Shown here piece after piece: positions 43,354 to 54,444 of a stretch of 64,000 nt of DNA. Position 1 is the stretch's first letter. Each line of letters opens with the position of its first letter. The notes below the pieces were generated by a model. That model did not search any database, was not told the origin of the DNA, and saw nothing but the letters and a program-made list of their open reading frames with translations. The DNA lies in assembly GCA_963971225.1 (NCBI GenBank), contig OZ020269.1, positions 15,560,421-15,624,420 on the forward strand. Reading direction: 5' to 3'. The translations under genes were made by a program, and so were the position numbers. The DNA is from Melieria omissa. Its lineage: Eukaryota > Arthropoda > Insecta > Diptera > Ulidiidae.

Positions 43354-43426
43354 GCCGAAATAGCTCAGTTGGGAGAGCGTTAGACTGAAGATCTAAAGGT
43401 CCCCGGTTCAATCCCGGGTTTCGGCA
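43354..43426 (+). tRNA. tRNA-Phe(GAA)
   Basis: Identical in sequence to the minus-strand copy at 38441-38513. Anticodon GAA, canonical D and T loops. A T8 run starts six bases after the gene (43433-43440), followed by further T5 runs, a good pol III terminator. Confidence 0.96.
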
Positions 43427-43440
43427 ATAGCGTTTTTTTT

Positions 43441-44740
43441 GTTTTTGTTTTTAATATTTTCGCTTATTGTGTACTGTAACTTATGCAATCTTTAATTGTC
43501 ACAATTAACGTGCTCACTCGTATGCATTGATTATTCAGTTTGCCTTAAGTTATGCACTCATTGCTATGCAAACCATTTCGCTTGACACTATGAATATTGA
43601 AATGCATTCGCATCCGCATGATAGTCGCATTATTCAGCCGATAATTGCATCAAATGGCTCCGTTGTGTCGCAATCGGCCAAAGAAATCAAACGCTGGCTG
43701 ACTGTATTTGATTAAATTTTAATTGCCACTAGCGTTCACTCTCTCCGATCGATCGCCATAAATCTCATGAACGATCGCCGCTGATTGATGTCCGCGCTAC
43801 CATGCGAGCAGTCAGTCGAGTTGTGGTGCTCTCAATCTTGGTTGTCCGTCTGCCTGCCCCTTTGACGATCTGTCAATCAAACGAATGCTGAAAATCAAAA
43901 AGGTTTTATGAGCTTAGCTCGTGCCCAGCACGTACCACACACTTTTCGTGCCGTACACATTTTTCAGGCTGCACTTTCAACTCCTCCTCGCTCTTCACTG
44001 CTTCGCGCTACACTCCCCCAAAAACAAAGCATACCTTAAAAAAAAAATAAAGAAACAACTAAAAAATGTGGCGCGTTGCTACTCTGCTCGTCAAGTCGAA
44101 CCTTAAGCTGAACCTAATGTTGTCGGCATAATCATAACGCCATGATTCGCGCCATGATGAATGTGCTGCGGCTGCTCCGCTTCGGCCGCGGTGCGTCGTC
44201 GAGCTAAGTTGGCGCGCAGAATCGGAACATTTTGCCACATTTATGTCTGTGCTTAATTACCGCTCAGATGGCGGCGGCGACTGGGGCAGCGTCTGGCGAC
44301 GGCGGCGCTCAGCTTGAAAGCCCATTTCAGCGATTACGCGCACCAAAAGTGTGCGCAAATGGTGGCTCATTTCCGTTAGTGCTGCAGGCCATGCGGCGAG
44401 GAATTGGCCAACTTCAGTGAATATAGCGCACACTGTCTGAGTAGAATGTTGAACTGATTTTGTGGTCTTTTTTGGTGCAAACACTTTTCATAAAAATTCT
44501 GCACATGTGATTCACAGCTTATTTGAAATAAGCACTGACTAAGTAAAACTTAATGTTTCTAAGCAATTGAAAGTGTTATGAAGTGACCTTTCTAAAGTTC
44601 TGTCTTTAGTTTTTGTTCAAAAAATCATGGTTTATGCATTTAGCGTGTGTCTTCTTCGATGCAAGACTGCAGGTTTCATGCTGCGAGGGTTTTGAGAATA
44701 CTCTTCAGTCATCTCTGCTTTGCACACATCTTCTCTAGTT
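43441..44740. other. Spacer after the third tRNA
   Basis: Moderate GC from 43730 to 44420, including a CG-rich patch near 44160-44400. No domain in any frame and no clear inverted repeats. Confidence 0.35.
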
Positions 44741-44744
44741 AGTT

Positions 44745-45575
44745 AGTCGTACCAAGAGTTGATAGGACGTCTTGAACTTGGTCCTTCCACTGGAGACACG
44801 GTCCCCCTCTTTGCCGTCGAACCTTCAGTTGATCGCACCAAGAGATAATAGGACGATTTTAACTTGGTTCTTCCATTGCAGACACGGTGTTCCCCTTTCC
44901 CGTCGATCTCTTTGCTGTCGAATCTCCAGTTGATCGCACCAAGAGATGATAGGAAGTCTTCAAATTGGTCCTTCCACTGAAGACACAGTCTTCTTCTTTG
45001 CCGTCGATCTCTTTGCTGTCGAATCTCTAGTTGATCGCACCAAGAGATGATAGGAAGTCCTCAAATTGGTCCTTCCACTGAAGACACGGTCCTCCTCTTT
45101 GCCATCGATCTCTTTGTCGTCGAACCTTCAGTTGATCGCACCAAGAGTTGATAGAACGTCGTAAACTTGGTCCTTCCACTGGAGACATGGTCCCCCTTTT
45201 TGACGTCGAACCTCCAGTTGGTCGCACCAAGAAATGATAGAACGTCTTCAACTTGATCTTTCCACTGGATACACGGTAACCCTTTTTGACGTCGAACCTT
45301 CAGCTGGTCGTACCAAGAGATGATTGGACGTTTTCAACTTGGTCCTTCCACTGGAGACACGGTCTCCCTTTTTATCGTCGCATCAAGAGATGATAGGAAG
45401 TCTTCAAATTGGTCCTTCCACTGGAGAAACGGACTCCCTCTTTGCGGTCGATCTCTTTGTCGTCGAACCTCCAGTTGCTCGCACCAAGAGACGATAGAAA
45501 GTCTTAAACTTGGTCCTTCCACTGGAGACATGGTCCCCCTTTTTGACGTCGAACCTCTTTTAAAGTGAAGGTGAA
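44745..45575 (-). repeat. Minisatellite derived from retroelement coding sequence
   Basis: Nine imperfect units of about 70-105 bp, each with a GGTCCTTCCACTGGAGACAC-type core and a GATCGCACCAAGAG segment. Read on the minus strand the unit encodes CLQWKDQFEDFLSSLGAIN. This resembles the RWKDQVExDLxxLGxxNW segment at the C-terminal end of several non-LTR pol proteins. The expected upstream domain lies immediately to the right at 45585-45870. Confidence 0.75.
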
Positions 45576-45579
45576 CCTT

Positions 45580-45880
45580 TTTTATCGTTCACCTTCAGCT
45601 ACCACATCGAACAGCTTTTTTGTCGGCGCTTCATTGTCCATACAGGAGACATGGCCAAGCTAGTGTAGCCTCTGAATGTTAATTCGTTGTTCGTGCGCAT
45701 TCGATAGTAGTCGCCAATATGAACAGGGCCAACGATTTTGCAATGCCTCTTCCTCTCCAACATCCAAAGGGTCGCTTGAGAGTAATATTGAGCAATATTG
45801 TCGTTCGGAATCAATACAAACTGTAGGTTCATTTCTGTATAAATTCACTTTTCTCCCTTTTTGTCGGAACAATCTAGCAA
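45580..45880 (-). pseudogene. Retroelement C-terminal fragment
   Basis: Minus-strand frames between breaks include YYRMRTNNEL, INIQRLHWLGHVSCMDNEAP (across a shift) and KKLFDV. These match the RxRTNxEL...QRLRWLGHVxRMxxxxP...VF block that closes the pol ORF of RTE-like and related elements. The tandem units at 44745-45575 follow directly. Confidence 0.6.
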
Positions 45881-45949
45881 GTGCAGCACACAGACATTAC
45901 ATACGTCCATTGTACTACGACTTGATGTTCTCTGTTAATATGTTTTAAA

Positions 45950-46880
45950 ACTACCTCCAGAGAAATTTGGATAAAACCTGCAGTGCCAAAGAGCTAAAGT
46001 TCCCAACACATCGGTGCCATACGTCTTGAACCGCGGGGCAGACACACAGAAAGAGGTCCGCCTTCTCATTGTCCTCCTCTTAGTCTGGACATAGTATGCT
46101 GTCAGATATCCGTACCTTAGAAAATGGCTCGTCATCAACCCAGTTGTCGTTGGTGGCCTGCCGTCCCTCTGCATAGTGACAGAAGAAACTTTGAGCATTC
46201 ACGAGCGATGACAAGACGCATAAGTTTTGTCCACCTGCGGCCGTTCTCATGCTTGTCATGCTGGCTCCTGGGTCACAGTGGCCCATTTGTTAACAGTACT
46301 TTTGTTGGCGGCAGATGGGAGAGGCAAAACAGTATCAGGGCCAATAAACACAGTATCTGAGCCCATTCTAGCTAGCGAGTCTCGTTACCTGCAATTCCTG
46401 CCAAGGAGTCGACAAGCTTTTATGTCTGTCGACATAGTTTAGCCTGGATTTGCAGGACTTGAATACTGTAGAGGTGGTTGGAGAGCTGTCCAAGGCTACA
46501 GGCACAGATAGATGATAGATCTGATTCTCTACCTGCTCTCTACAACAAAGTTCATTGCCTCAAATATGACATGCACCTCTGCCTAAAATACAGAAGCGTG
46601 CGAGCCTGAAGCAAAGAATCGCGAGTCCCAGTTGGTTCGACGAAGACACCAGAACCCGAACCCGGTTCTGTTCTGAAGCCATCCGTGAATATACCAAAGC
46701 AGTGTTTGACGGGCTTATTCTCAGAGTCTGACCAAGAGTGAACCTCAGGAAGCCACATCGCATAGCGCTTTTTTAGTATGACACTTGGAGTTAAAGGGAC
46801 ATGACCGAAGGATCGAAGTCGGTGCACTAATATCCAATGTCGAACAAGTGCCAAGAGGCCTTCAGGGCCTCTCCTTGCAC
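45950..46880 (-). pseudogene. Non-LTR retrotransposon RNase H region, decayed
   Basis: Minus-strand frames read HCFGIFTDGFRTEPGSGSGV near 46710, the RNase H TDGS block. They go on to ADxLARMGSDTVFIGPDTVL near 46380-46330 and a C-terminal region with VRISDSILCPDEEDNEKADL near 46115. Several frameshifts and stops interrupt it. It belongs to a different family from the 15257-16093 copy. Confidence 0.65.
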
Positions 46881-49317
46881 GAAAAAATCAAGTGGCGGTA
46901 GATTCACCAGGGCATCTAGCGATGGGCCAGAAGTGGTAGGGAAAGGTTCCCTACAGATACAAATTCATTTACAGATTTTGGAAGGATTTCTGAAAGCTTA
47001 GACTAAGTTTCGTCATAGGGCCGACCAGTATCAGTTATGTATTTCTATGTTTTTACGGAAGCTATATATGGGAGCTGGAGGTTTAACTTTCCAACTTTTC
47101 CAACATCTTTCTCTGGATTTCTTCATGTCCATCTTCATCGACACTGCCCAACCATTGTTTAAATTCAACTGACCGACTATCTTTGGCTCAGCCATAGCAC
47201 CGCAACTGCCAATGCTTTGTCGGTCGCTTCGTTCTCAGTGCCAACTACATCTTTGTCTACAGCCTAAAGCGCTTCCTTGCATCAAGCGCCGCTCATTCGA
47301 AGGCTTAATTATTGGCCGGAGGCGTTCTAATTGACGTTTCAGATTGTGCGCCGCGCACAAGCCATTTTATTGAAGGAAGAAAGCATAGAAACCTAAAAAG
47401 CAGACTTCTTCTTGCCTTTTCCATTTTTTTCAATGTTAGTTTTGCCATTTTAAGGCTAAGACTCTGCTTTGTTGGAACCTAAAAACGCCACAACTATTTC
47501 CATGGAATCGCAAAAGGGTTTAAGGTGTTGCGCCCATAACGGTTTATGTTTTTGTATGAGTTAAGTTTGATAATTATAGCGCCATAATTATAGCATGTCA
47601 AAACAAAAGTTTCCAAAGTTTGTGTTTGAAAATCGTGCTTTATTTCCTTTTGAACTTCAAATGCAAACAAATTTAAAACAAAACCCATTTGCTGTTTTGC
47701 TGAAAGAGTCAATTTTTGAATTGTTTGATTGACTTCAACATTCAGGTTCAGTGCACCGAGTTCAAAACCTTCAACAGAGACACTCTACGAGTGTCTACGT
47801 TTCATAATTAGCGATTGCACCTGCAAAGCGACGCAGTCTGTTAGACAGCGAAAAAATTGACCGCTACTGCAATAACAATAACAATAACAATCGCCAAAAC
47901 AACAGTTGGTCGAACTAATGAAAGACACTTGAAAAGTCACGCTGAAATATTGTATTTTTGTGTCAAAATAACAGTCAGTCTACTTTTACCCAAAATAATT
48001 AATTAATATATTAAACAAAAAACCAAACGGCAACAACAACAAAAACACAAAACATGCTTGAAAGAAAAAAAACTGCCATAGAAAAAATAAAAACAAATAT
48101 TCGCTAATGAACTGTCAAATGTGTGACTGTACGGACGGACGGACGTTCGAACGTTTGGACAGATGGCTGAGTAGCAAAAAAAAAAACATTGAATTCGTAA
48201 ATTGCTGCTTAGAATTTATTTCGCAGTCGTTTGCTGCTTACACACATACATAGAAGAAATTCACAACAACAACAATGCCAATATTAATTAATCATGCAAC
48301 ATTTTCAATTTGTGTATTTTTGTTGTTGTTTTTGCTGCTTTTCGCTTGAATTTTGCTTGCTTGTGGTCGCAGCTTTGGAGTTCCGCTTTTTTTCGCAGAT
48401 CCCTAGCGAAAACCACTTGGAGGGAAATATGCAAAATTGTATGTATGTGTGTGTGAGTGTTTCACAAATGTTTTTTCCTTCATTCTAGTGGCCAAAGAAC
48501 GTTAAGAGTGCGGTTAACTTAAGCACAGTTAACTGAAAAAATATGCCAACAACACTTAGATTTCAATGTACCTACACGAACATACACACACACACATACA
48601 CGAAGCATTCATTTGGCTCGGAGTGATATTAACATATCATTATGATTGGCATTAGCACTTTTAATTAATGTGTAGTGGCCGCTGCTGCCATTCATTTGTC
48701 AGGCGAGTGCGCAAAACTAAAAACCATAAAACAACGCAAAGCAAAATAAAACGCGCACGCAAAACAGTCAAACAGACACACACACAAACACATAAATTTT
48801 GCCCTTTTCTAAGTGTGTGTGTGTGTGTTTGTCTACTTCGATTTTTCATTCAAAAGTACCAAGGTTCGATTTGTGTTGTTTGACCAACGGGCCGCCGCCG
48901 CCTGTGAAATCCGGCCAAGTGGACTCCCGCCGCGGTAGGTTGCTGTCGCCTAAACGAGCCGCCGTCGCGCAGACACGGAGTCCGAGTTGAAGAAGAGACG
49001 AAGAAGTCAGAGTTAGTGTGCAGCACAGGTGGCTGCTCTGACCCCGCTCACCGATTGGGGTTAAATTAATTAACCAACGTTAGCTGCTGTGACGTTGCTT
49101 CGCTCAACTCAAATGGGTCGCCGATGCCAGCATTTCATTCTTAACTTTGCCATATTTCTCGCTCATTGACAAATTGTTATTGGCTTAGGAAACAAAATGC
49201 CGCACTTCTTCGATTTTTCTGTGCAACTTCATTAATAACTAAACTACCAATTCGCTTCAAAGATGTAATTATTGAGTTGTATTTTTTTGTTTTTGTTTTT
49301 GTCCGTCTATTTGGTTG
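46881..49317. other. Spacer left of the gypsy-type element
   Basis: AT-rich with CAACAA runs and (CA)/(GT) tracts (48584-48598, 48774-48792, 48812-48830). A CG-rich patch lies near 48890-48990. No supportable gene. Confidence 0.4.
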
Positions 49318-49531
49318 TGTCACCGACCAACGAGTAAGTTGGCATTCGGCAAGCGTCGTGAGCGCACGCGCATAGTCGCCCAATCGCATAGTCGCGCAAT
49401 CGCATAGTCGCGCACTCGCATAGTCGCGCACTCCACATACTTTGTATTGTTTTTAGAAACTTAAGTTAACTTGCTTTGGACAATGAAATTAATAAAAGCT
49501 CAAAATCATCAATCAGAAACCGTGTGTTACA
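49318..49531 (+). repeat. 5' LTR
   Basis: 214 bp, TG...CA ends. Contains a 16-bp unit (CGCATAGTCGCscAmT) repeated four times in tandem at about 49369-49432, and an ATTAATAAAAGC polyadenylation-type signal near 49489-49500. No clear TATA box. Confidence 0.95.
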
Positions 49532-49533
49532 AC

Positions 49534-49546
49534 TCAGAAGTGGGAT
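49534..49546 (+). other. Probable primer-binding site
   Basis: TCAGAAGTGGGAT, starting two bases after the 5' LTR. From memory this matches the reverse complement of a tRNA-Leu 3' region, a primer used by some fly gypsy lineages (micropia/mdg3 type). The bases for the CCA end do not match well, so the primer call is tentative. Confidence 0.45.
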
Positions 49547-49995
49547 ACATTTGGCCAAAAACGGACAAACGATAAGGGGAAGAGACGCTTCCAAAACGGC
49601 ATCAAAAGGCACAACGGCCAACGAATAAGGGCACAACGGCACGACGAAAACGAAACGGGAAAGGAACGCTTCCAAAAAGCATAACGAGTAACGGAAAGCG
49701 CACGACGGCGAAACGGCAACGGTTGCGCAGTCGCTAACGCTGACTAAGGGCAGCGCAGCGGCAGCGAAAGCAAAACGAGGATAGAGGAGCACGCGAACAC
49801 GGAGAACGGGCAACATCGATAGTAGTGCGTGAAGCAGCGGTACAGTTGTCGAACTCGCAGCAAGAAAGGCGAGCCAGTGGAATTTTCCGCGCATAAAGAA
49901 AGAGAAACAAAGAAGCAGAAGGCGTCAGGTGAAGCCGTGAAGTAGCGAGGGGAGAACAGTTTGAACACTTTAAGCGGCTGGACGTGTCAGAAGCG

Positions 49996-52900
49996 ATGGT
50001 GAAAATTAAAATAAATAATTTGAAAGTAGAGCAGCTGAATAGGCTGCTGGCAAGCCAGAATGTTCAGATGTCTGGGAACAAGGCAGCAAAAATTGATAAA
50101 CTGGCGGACATTTTTGGAGCGGACGAAGTGGACATGGAGGAACTGGAAGTAAGCAACGACACCACGCACCAGCAGATAAACGAGTTGCGGCAGGCTTTGA
50201 TGGAACTGACGAAAACGGTAACTGAATTGGCTGCTATAAGAGCCGTGGGCATAGAGGACAGCACGGTGGTTGCGCAGGAACCGCCGAGGAGTACGTCGAC
50301 ACCAACAAACGAGGACAGGATGTCTGCAACAGCACGTCAAGCAACGGCAGCATCGCAGCGATTTTCCGGCGTTCACGAGATTACCGGGCTACTCCCGGAG
50401 TTTGATCCTCTAAGAGGCAGTGTCAGTTCGCAGGGCTTCATCGAGAAGACGGTACAGCTGCAAAGTGCGTATGGGTGGTCGGAGCAGGAAGTGTTGGTGG
50501 CTGCGCAGTCTAAGCTGCGCGGGGTGGCAAAACCGTGGTTGGATGCGCAACAAGTCTTCCAGACGTGGCAATCGTTTGTGAATGCGTTTACTCGGGATTT
50601 TCCAACAAGAACTACGTCGGCGCAGGTGCATCGAGACATGGCACAACGTAAGCGTCAACAACGGGAAACCTTGGAAGAGTATTATTATGTCATGCTGAAT
50701 ATGGGTAGGCGTGGCAGGGTGGACGAGGAGTCCATCAATGCATATGTCATAGCCGGGCTGAACGATGTCTATTTGTCGCGCACGTTAATGGCGCTAAAGC
50801 TGTCAACCTGCAATGATCTTTTACGCGCACTGGAGGGGATGACGGTTCCACCAGCACCAACGACGACACGCAACAGTACATCAGCTGAACGAACTACAAA
50901 CGAACCGGTACAGAAACCGCCGACGGACAAAAAGTCGATCAAGTGCTACAATTGCAGCGAAATGGGGCATATTTCATCGAAGTGTCCGCAGCCTCAACGA
51001 AAGCCGCGGTGCACGAAATGCAACAAAGTGGGTCATGACGCAAACGTCTGCCGTGCAGGTAGGCCAGCAGTGGCGGAAGTGCATAGCAACGACGAGGGAG
51101 CAGCGAATCCAGTGATGAAGGTGGTTGAGTGGAACGGTAGACGCTACGATGCGTTCATCGACACCGGCAGTGATGTGTCACTAGTCGCAGCATCCAAAGT
51201 TCCAAGTGAGGTGCCGCGTATAACGTCAGCAAAACGACTCCAAGGGTTTGGTGGGGCACTGATAAGCAGCACAGAAGCCGTCAACGCAGAGTTTGTCGTC
51301 GATGGAATTACGGTCCTGACAGCCTGTCAGATCGTCCCAGATAAGTTCATGTGTTACGATATTATTATCGGTCGAGACGTCTTATGCCGGGAAAATTGCA
51401 GACTTACAATCGACTCCGGGGTTATGCAAGTTCATGAGAAGAGTGCGAGCGAATTCCACGTCAACAACGCTGTGGGGGCAGAGGCGGTTCACGAAGTCCA
51501 GGACTTACTGGATAAGTACGGCAATTGTTTCACCGAAAATCTGGCCAAGCTGGGCAGATGCAAGACAACCGAAATGGAAATCGTTATCACCACCGATCAG
51601 CCGGTAGTGGGGAAACGATACCAGGTACCGCTTTCGCAGCGCTCGACATTGTCAAACATCATCGAAAACCTGCTCCAGCATGGAATTATACGACCAAGCT
51701 CATCACCCCATGCCGCACCGGTGCTCATCGTCAAGAAGTCGAACGGCGAAGACAGGATGTGCGTCGACTATAGGGCGCTCAACTCAGTCACCGTTAAGAA
51801 GCACTTTCCCATGCCGATAGTCGAAGAACAGCTGTCCAAGTTAGTAGGCAACAAATATTTTACATCGCTCGACATGACATCAGGGTATTACCAAATACCT
51901 TTGAAAGAAGACAGCAAGAAATTTACGGCATTCCTAACGCCCGACGGCTTATTCGAGCACAATGTGATGCCGTTTGGCTTACGCAACGCGCCTATGGTGT
52001 TCCAGGAAATGGTCGTGCAGCTGATACGAAGCTTGAAACGTCGCAGCCAAATCATCAGCTACGTAGACGAGGTAATCATCGCGACCAAGTCCGTCCAGGA
52101 AAGCATCGATGTACTAGCCGAGTTCCTGCAAGCAATAAGGGATGCTGGTCTCACCCTTAGACCATCGAAGTGTTGGTTCCTTGCTACCACCATAACGTTC
52201 TTGGGTCATATCGTGAGTGCAGACGGCATGCGACCAGGCGGGGAAAAGGTAAAGTGCATCGCCGAGTTTCCACAACCACGTACACCGACCGAGGTCAGGC
52301 AGTTTCTAGGGCTCACCGGGTTCTTCCGGAAATTCATCGAAGGATACGGCGTCATCGCAAAGCCGCTTGCGTCCTTGCTCAAACGTGAAGCTGTGTTCGA
52401 GTGGAGCCCTGACCATGAAAAGTCGTTCCGACGGTTGAAGGAGGCGCTGATCACGCAGCCAGTATTGGCCATGTACGATGCCGCAAAACAGCATGAAGTG
52501 CACACTGACGCCAGCGCAATCGGGCTATCGGGGGTGATGTTGCAGCAGGAGGACGAAGGTTGGAAGCCTGTCCAATATTATAGCCGGCAGTGCAGTTCCG
52601 CCGAAAGCCGATACCCGAGTCACGAACTGGAGGTGCTCGCAATTGTTGAGTGCCTTGAACGGTTCCGCAACTACTTATTGGGAACCCACTTCAAGGTGCG
52701 AACTGACTGCAACGCTGTTGTCACGACGAAGAATGTTACACCATTACGCCCTCGTATCGCAAGGTGGTGGCTACGGCTACAGGAATTCGACTTTATTTGT
52801 ATTCATCGACCTGGGAGCAAGATGCAGCACGTCGACACTTTAAGCAGGGCACCAGTCGGTCAAGCTACGGAACCTGAGACGGTAGCAGAGCGAGTTCTAC

Positions 52901-54246
52901 GAGTGAGTAAGGTAATGGAACCTGAGGACTGGGTATTTGCAATGCAGACACAGGACGCGAAGTTGCAGCAGATATGCGAAATCTGGAACGGCATCGGAAC
53001 GGCAGATGAGACTACTATAAAACAGGCTAAGGGCGATTACGAGATACGAAACGGACGACTCTTCCGCAAGGTGAACAACGAACTCAAGTTGGCGGTTCCT
53101 CAGGCGGTAAGATGGCGCATTACGAAGGCAAGCCACGATGACGTTGGGCATTTCGCGCTCGAGAAAACATTGCAGCGCATATCGAAACATTTTTGGTTCC
53201 CACGGATGCGTCGTTATGTCAAGTCGTACATCGCATCATGTGAGGAGTGCTGTTTAAACAAACTCAAAGGTGGACGGAAGGAAAGTCAAATGCACGTTAT
53301 GGAGGTGCTGCCAATCCCATTCAGACACGTCAACATCGATCATGTGGGGCCTTTTCCCAAGAGCAAATCAGGGTTCACGTACATTCTCGTGATGGTGTGT
53401 GCATTTTGTAAGTATGTGCTGCTCAAGGCCGTCAGAAACACAAAAACAGAACCAGTCATCAAGGCGTTAGAAGAGATGATGTCGATCTTCGGGCAGCCGC
53501 TGCGGATAACATCCGACCGTGGGACTGCCTTCACGTCGAAGCAGTTCCAGACGTTCGTGGAACGTCGAGGCATCCAACATGTAAAGACTGCGGTTAGAAC
53601 ACCAAGGGCAAATGGGCAAGCGGAGCGCGTCAATCGGTCGCTGTTGACCGCGCTTAGGTGCACCGTAGACGGAAACAAAAGCTGGGACACAACGTTGCCA
53701 ACAGTCCAGTGGAGCCTGAATTCACAAAAGAACGAAGTCACCAGGTATACTCCTAATGAGCTAGTCTTTTATTATAATCCTAGAGACGTGAGTTACAACC
53801 GAATGGTGCAAGCACTACACGACGAACAGAAAGACATGTCAGGTATCGACGTCAAACGAGAGCAAGCAGCTGCGAACATCCTGTCTGAGCGAGCTAAGTG
53901 GAAGGAGAGGTACGACCGCCGACACCAGACGCCGAAGAAATACGAAGTTGGAGACTTGGTGGTGGTCGACTATGTCCCCGCGGCTACCGGGGAGTCTCAT
54001 AAACTGGACCCATCCTACAAGGGCCCATATGTAGTGTCAAAGGTGCTCGAGTATGACCGCTATGTTGTCGATGATCTGCCGGATACGACCGTCACGCAGC
54101 GACGCTATTCCAACATATTGCCAGCAGACCATCTGAAGCCGTGGTGTGTGACCACTCCAGAGCTAGACGTCGACGGCGGCAGCGATGACTCGTCCGGTGA
54201 TGACGAGCCGTCAGGAGAGGCCGAGCTGTCACCGACCAACGAGTAA
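49996..54246 (+). CDS. gag-pol: Ty3/gypsy Gag-Pol polyprotein, single ORF
   Basis: 1,416 codons from the first ATG (an in-frame GTG lies 12 bp upstream). Order: Gag with capsid-like region; two CCHC zinc knuckles at about residues 316-352 (CYNCSEMGHISSKC, CTKCNKVGHDANVC); aspartic protease FIDTGSDVSLVA near 388; reverse transcriptase with LDMTSGYYQI, PFGLRNAPMVFQ and SYVDEVII near 690; RNase H with HTDASAIGLSG near 837; integrase HHCC zinc finger; DDE core (NIDHVGPF near 1114, SDRGTAF near 1173, NGQAERVN near 1209, 35 residues between the last Asp and Glu); C-terminal GPY-type module. Gag and Pol are fused in one frame with no shift. The catalytic YxDD is YVDE: GAG at 52069-52071 in place of an Asp codon, which family knowledge says should impair polymerisation. 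The last codons and stop lie inside the 3' LTR. Confidence 0.95.
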   Translation: MVKIKINNLKVEQLNRLLASQNVQMSGNKAAKIDKLADIFGADEVDMEELEVSNDTTHQQINELRQALMELTKTVTELAAIRAVGIEDSTVVAQEPPRSTSTPTNEDRMSATARQATAASQRFSGVHEITGLLPEFDPLRGSVSSQGFIEKTVQLQSAYGWSEQEVLVAAQSKLRGVAKPWLDAQQVFQTWQSFVNAFTRDFPTRTTSAQVHRDMAQRKRQQRETLEEYYYVMLNMGRRGRVDEESINAYVIAGLNDVYLSRTLMALKLSTCNDLLRALEGMTVPPAPTTTRNSTSAERTTNEPVQKPPTDKKSIKCYNCSEMGHISSKCPQPQRKPRCTKCNKVGHDANVCRAGRPAVAEVHSNDEGAANPVMKVVEWNGRRYDAFIDTGSDVSLVAASKVPSEVPRITSAKRLQGFGGALISSTEAVNAEFVVDGITVLTACQIVPDKFMCYDIIIGRDVLCRENCRLTIDSGVMQVHEKSASEFHVNNAVGAEAVHEVQDLLDKYGNCFTENLAKLGRCKTTEMEIVITTDQPVVGKRYQVPLSQRSTLSNIIENLLQHGIIRPSSSPHAAPVLIVKKSNGEDRMCVDYRALNSVTVKKHFPMPIVEEQLSKLVGNKYFTSLDMTSGYYQIPLKEDSKKFTAFLTPDGLFEHNVMPFGLRNAPMVFQEMVVQLIRSLKRRSQIISYVDEVIIATKSVQESIDVLAEFLQAIRDAGLTLRPSKCWFLATTITFLGHIVSADGMRPGGEKVKCIAEFPQPRTPTEVRQFLGLTGFFRKFIEGYGVIAKPLASLLKREAVFEWSPDHEKSFRRLKEALITQPVLAMYDAAKQHEVHTDASAIGLSGVMLQQEDEGWKPVQYYSRQCSSAESRYPSHELEVLAIVECLERFRNYLLGTHFKVRTDCNAVVTTKNVTPLRPRIARWWLRLQEFDFICIHRPGSKMQHVDTLSRAPVGQATEPETVAERVLRVSKVMEPEDWVFAMQTQDAKLQQICEIWNGIGTADETTIKQAKGDYEIRNGRLFRKVNNELKLAVPQAVRWRITKASHDDVGHFALEKTLQRISKHFWFPRMRRYVKSYIASCEECCLNKLKGGRKESQMHVMEVLPIPFRHVNIDHVGPFPKSKSGFTYILVMVCAFCKYVLLKAVRNTKTEPVIKALEEMMSIFGQPLRITSDRGTAFTSKQFQTFVERRGIQHVKTAVRTPRANGQAERVNRSLLTALRCTVDGNKSWDTTLPTVQWSLNSQKNEVTRYTPNELVFYYNPRDVSYNRMVQALHDEQKDMSGIDVKREQAAANILSERAKWKERYDRRHQTPKKYEVGDLVVVDYVPAATGESHKLDPSYKGPYVVSKVLEYDRYVVDDLPDTTVTQRRYSNILPADHLKPWCVTTPELDVDGGSDDSSGDDEPSGEAELSPTNE

Positions 54247-54440
54247 GTTGGCATTCGGCAAGCGTCGTGAGCGCACGCGCATAGTCGCCCAATCGCATAG
54301 TCGCGCAATCGCATAGTCGCGCACTCGCATAGTCGCGCACTCCACATACTTTGTATTGTTTTTAGAAACTTAAGTTAACTTGCTTTGGACAATGAAATTA
54401 ATAAAAGCTCAAAATCATCAATCAGAAACCGTGTGTTACA
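54227..54440 (+). repeat. 3' LTR
   Basis: 214 bp, reads identical to the 5' LTR. The Gag-Pol frame runs 20 bp into it before TAA (54244-54246). A purine-rich GGAGAGG just upstream (54214-54220) may be the polypurine tract and would be coding. Confidence 0.95.
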
Positions 54441-54444
54441 GTTG

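Larger units (their letters stand above)
49318..54440 (+). mobile_element. Full-length Ty3/gypsy-type LTR retrotransposon, 5,123 bp
   Basis: Two 214-bp direct repeats (49318-49531 and 54227-54440) start TGTCACC and end GTTACA. I find no difference between them by eye. GTTG flanks the element on both sides (49314-49317, 54441-54444), a 4-bp target duplication. A primer-binding-like site follows the 5' LTR, and one long Gag-Pol frame fills the interior. No env ORF. Identical LTRs imply a very recent insertion. The RT catalytic box reads YVDE rather than YVDD. Confidence 0.95.

Noticed and set aside
44745..45575. CRISPR-like array
   Set aside because: Units vary in length (70-105 bp), spacers are not unique, and the host is an insect; it is a coding-derived minisatellite.
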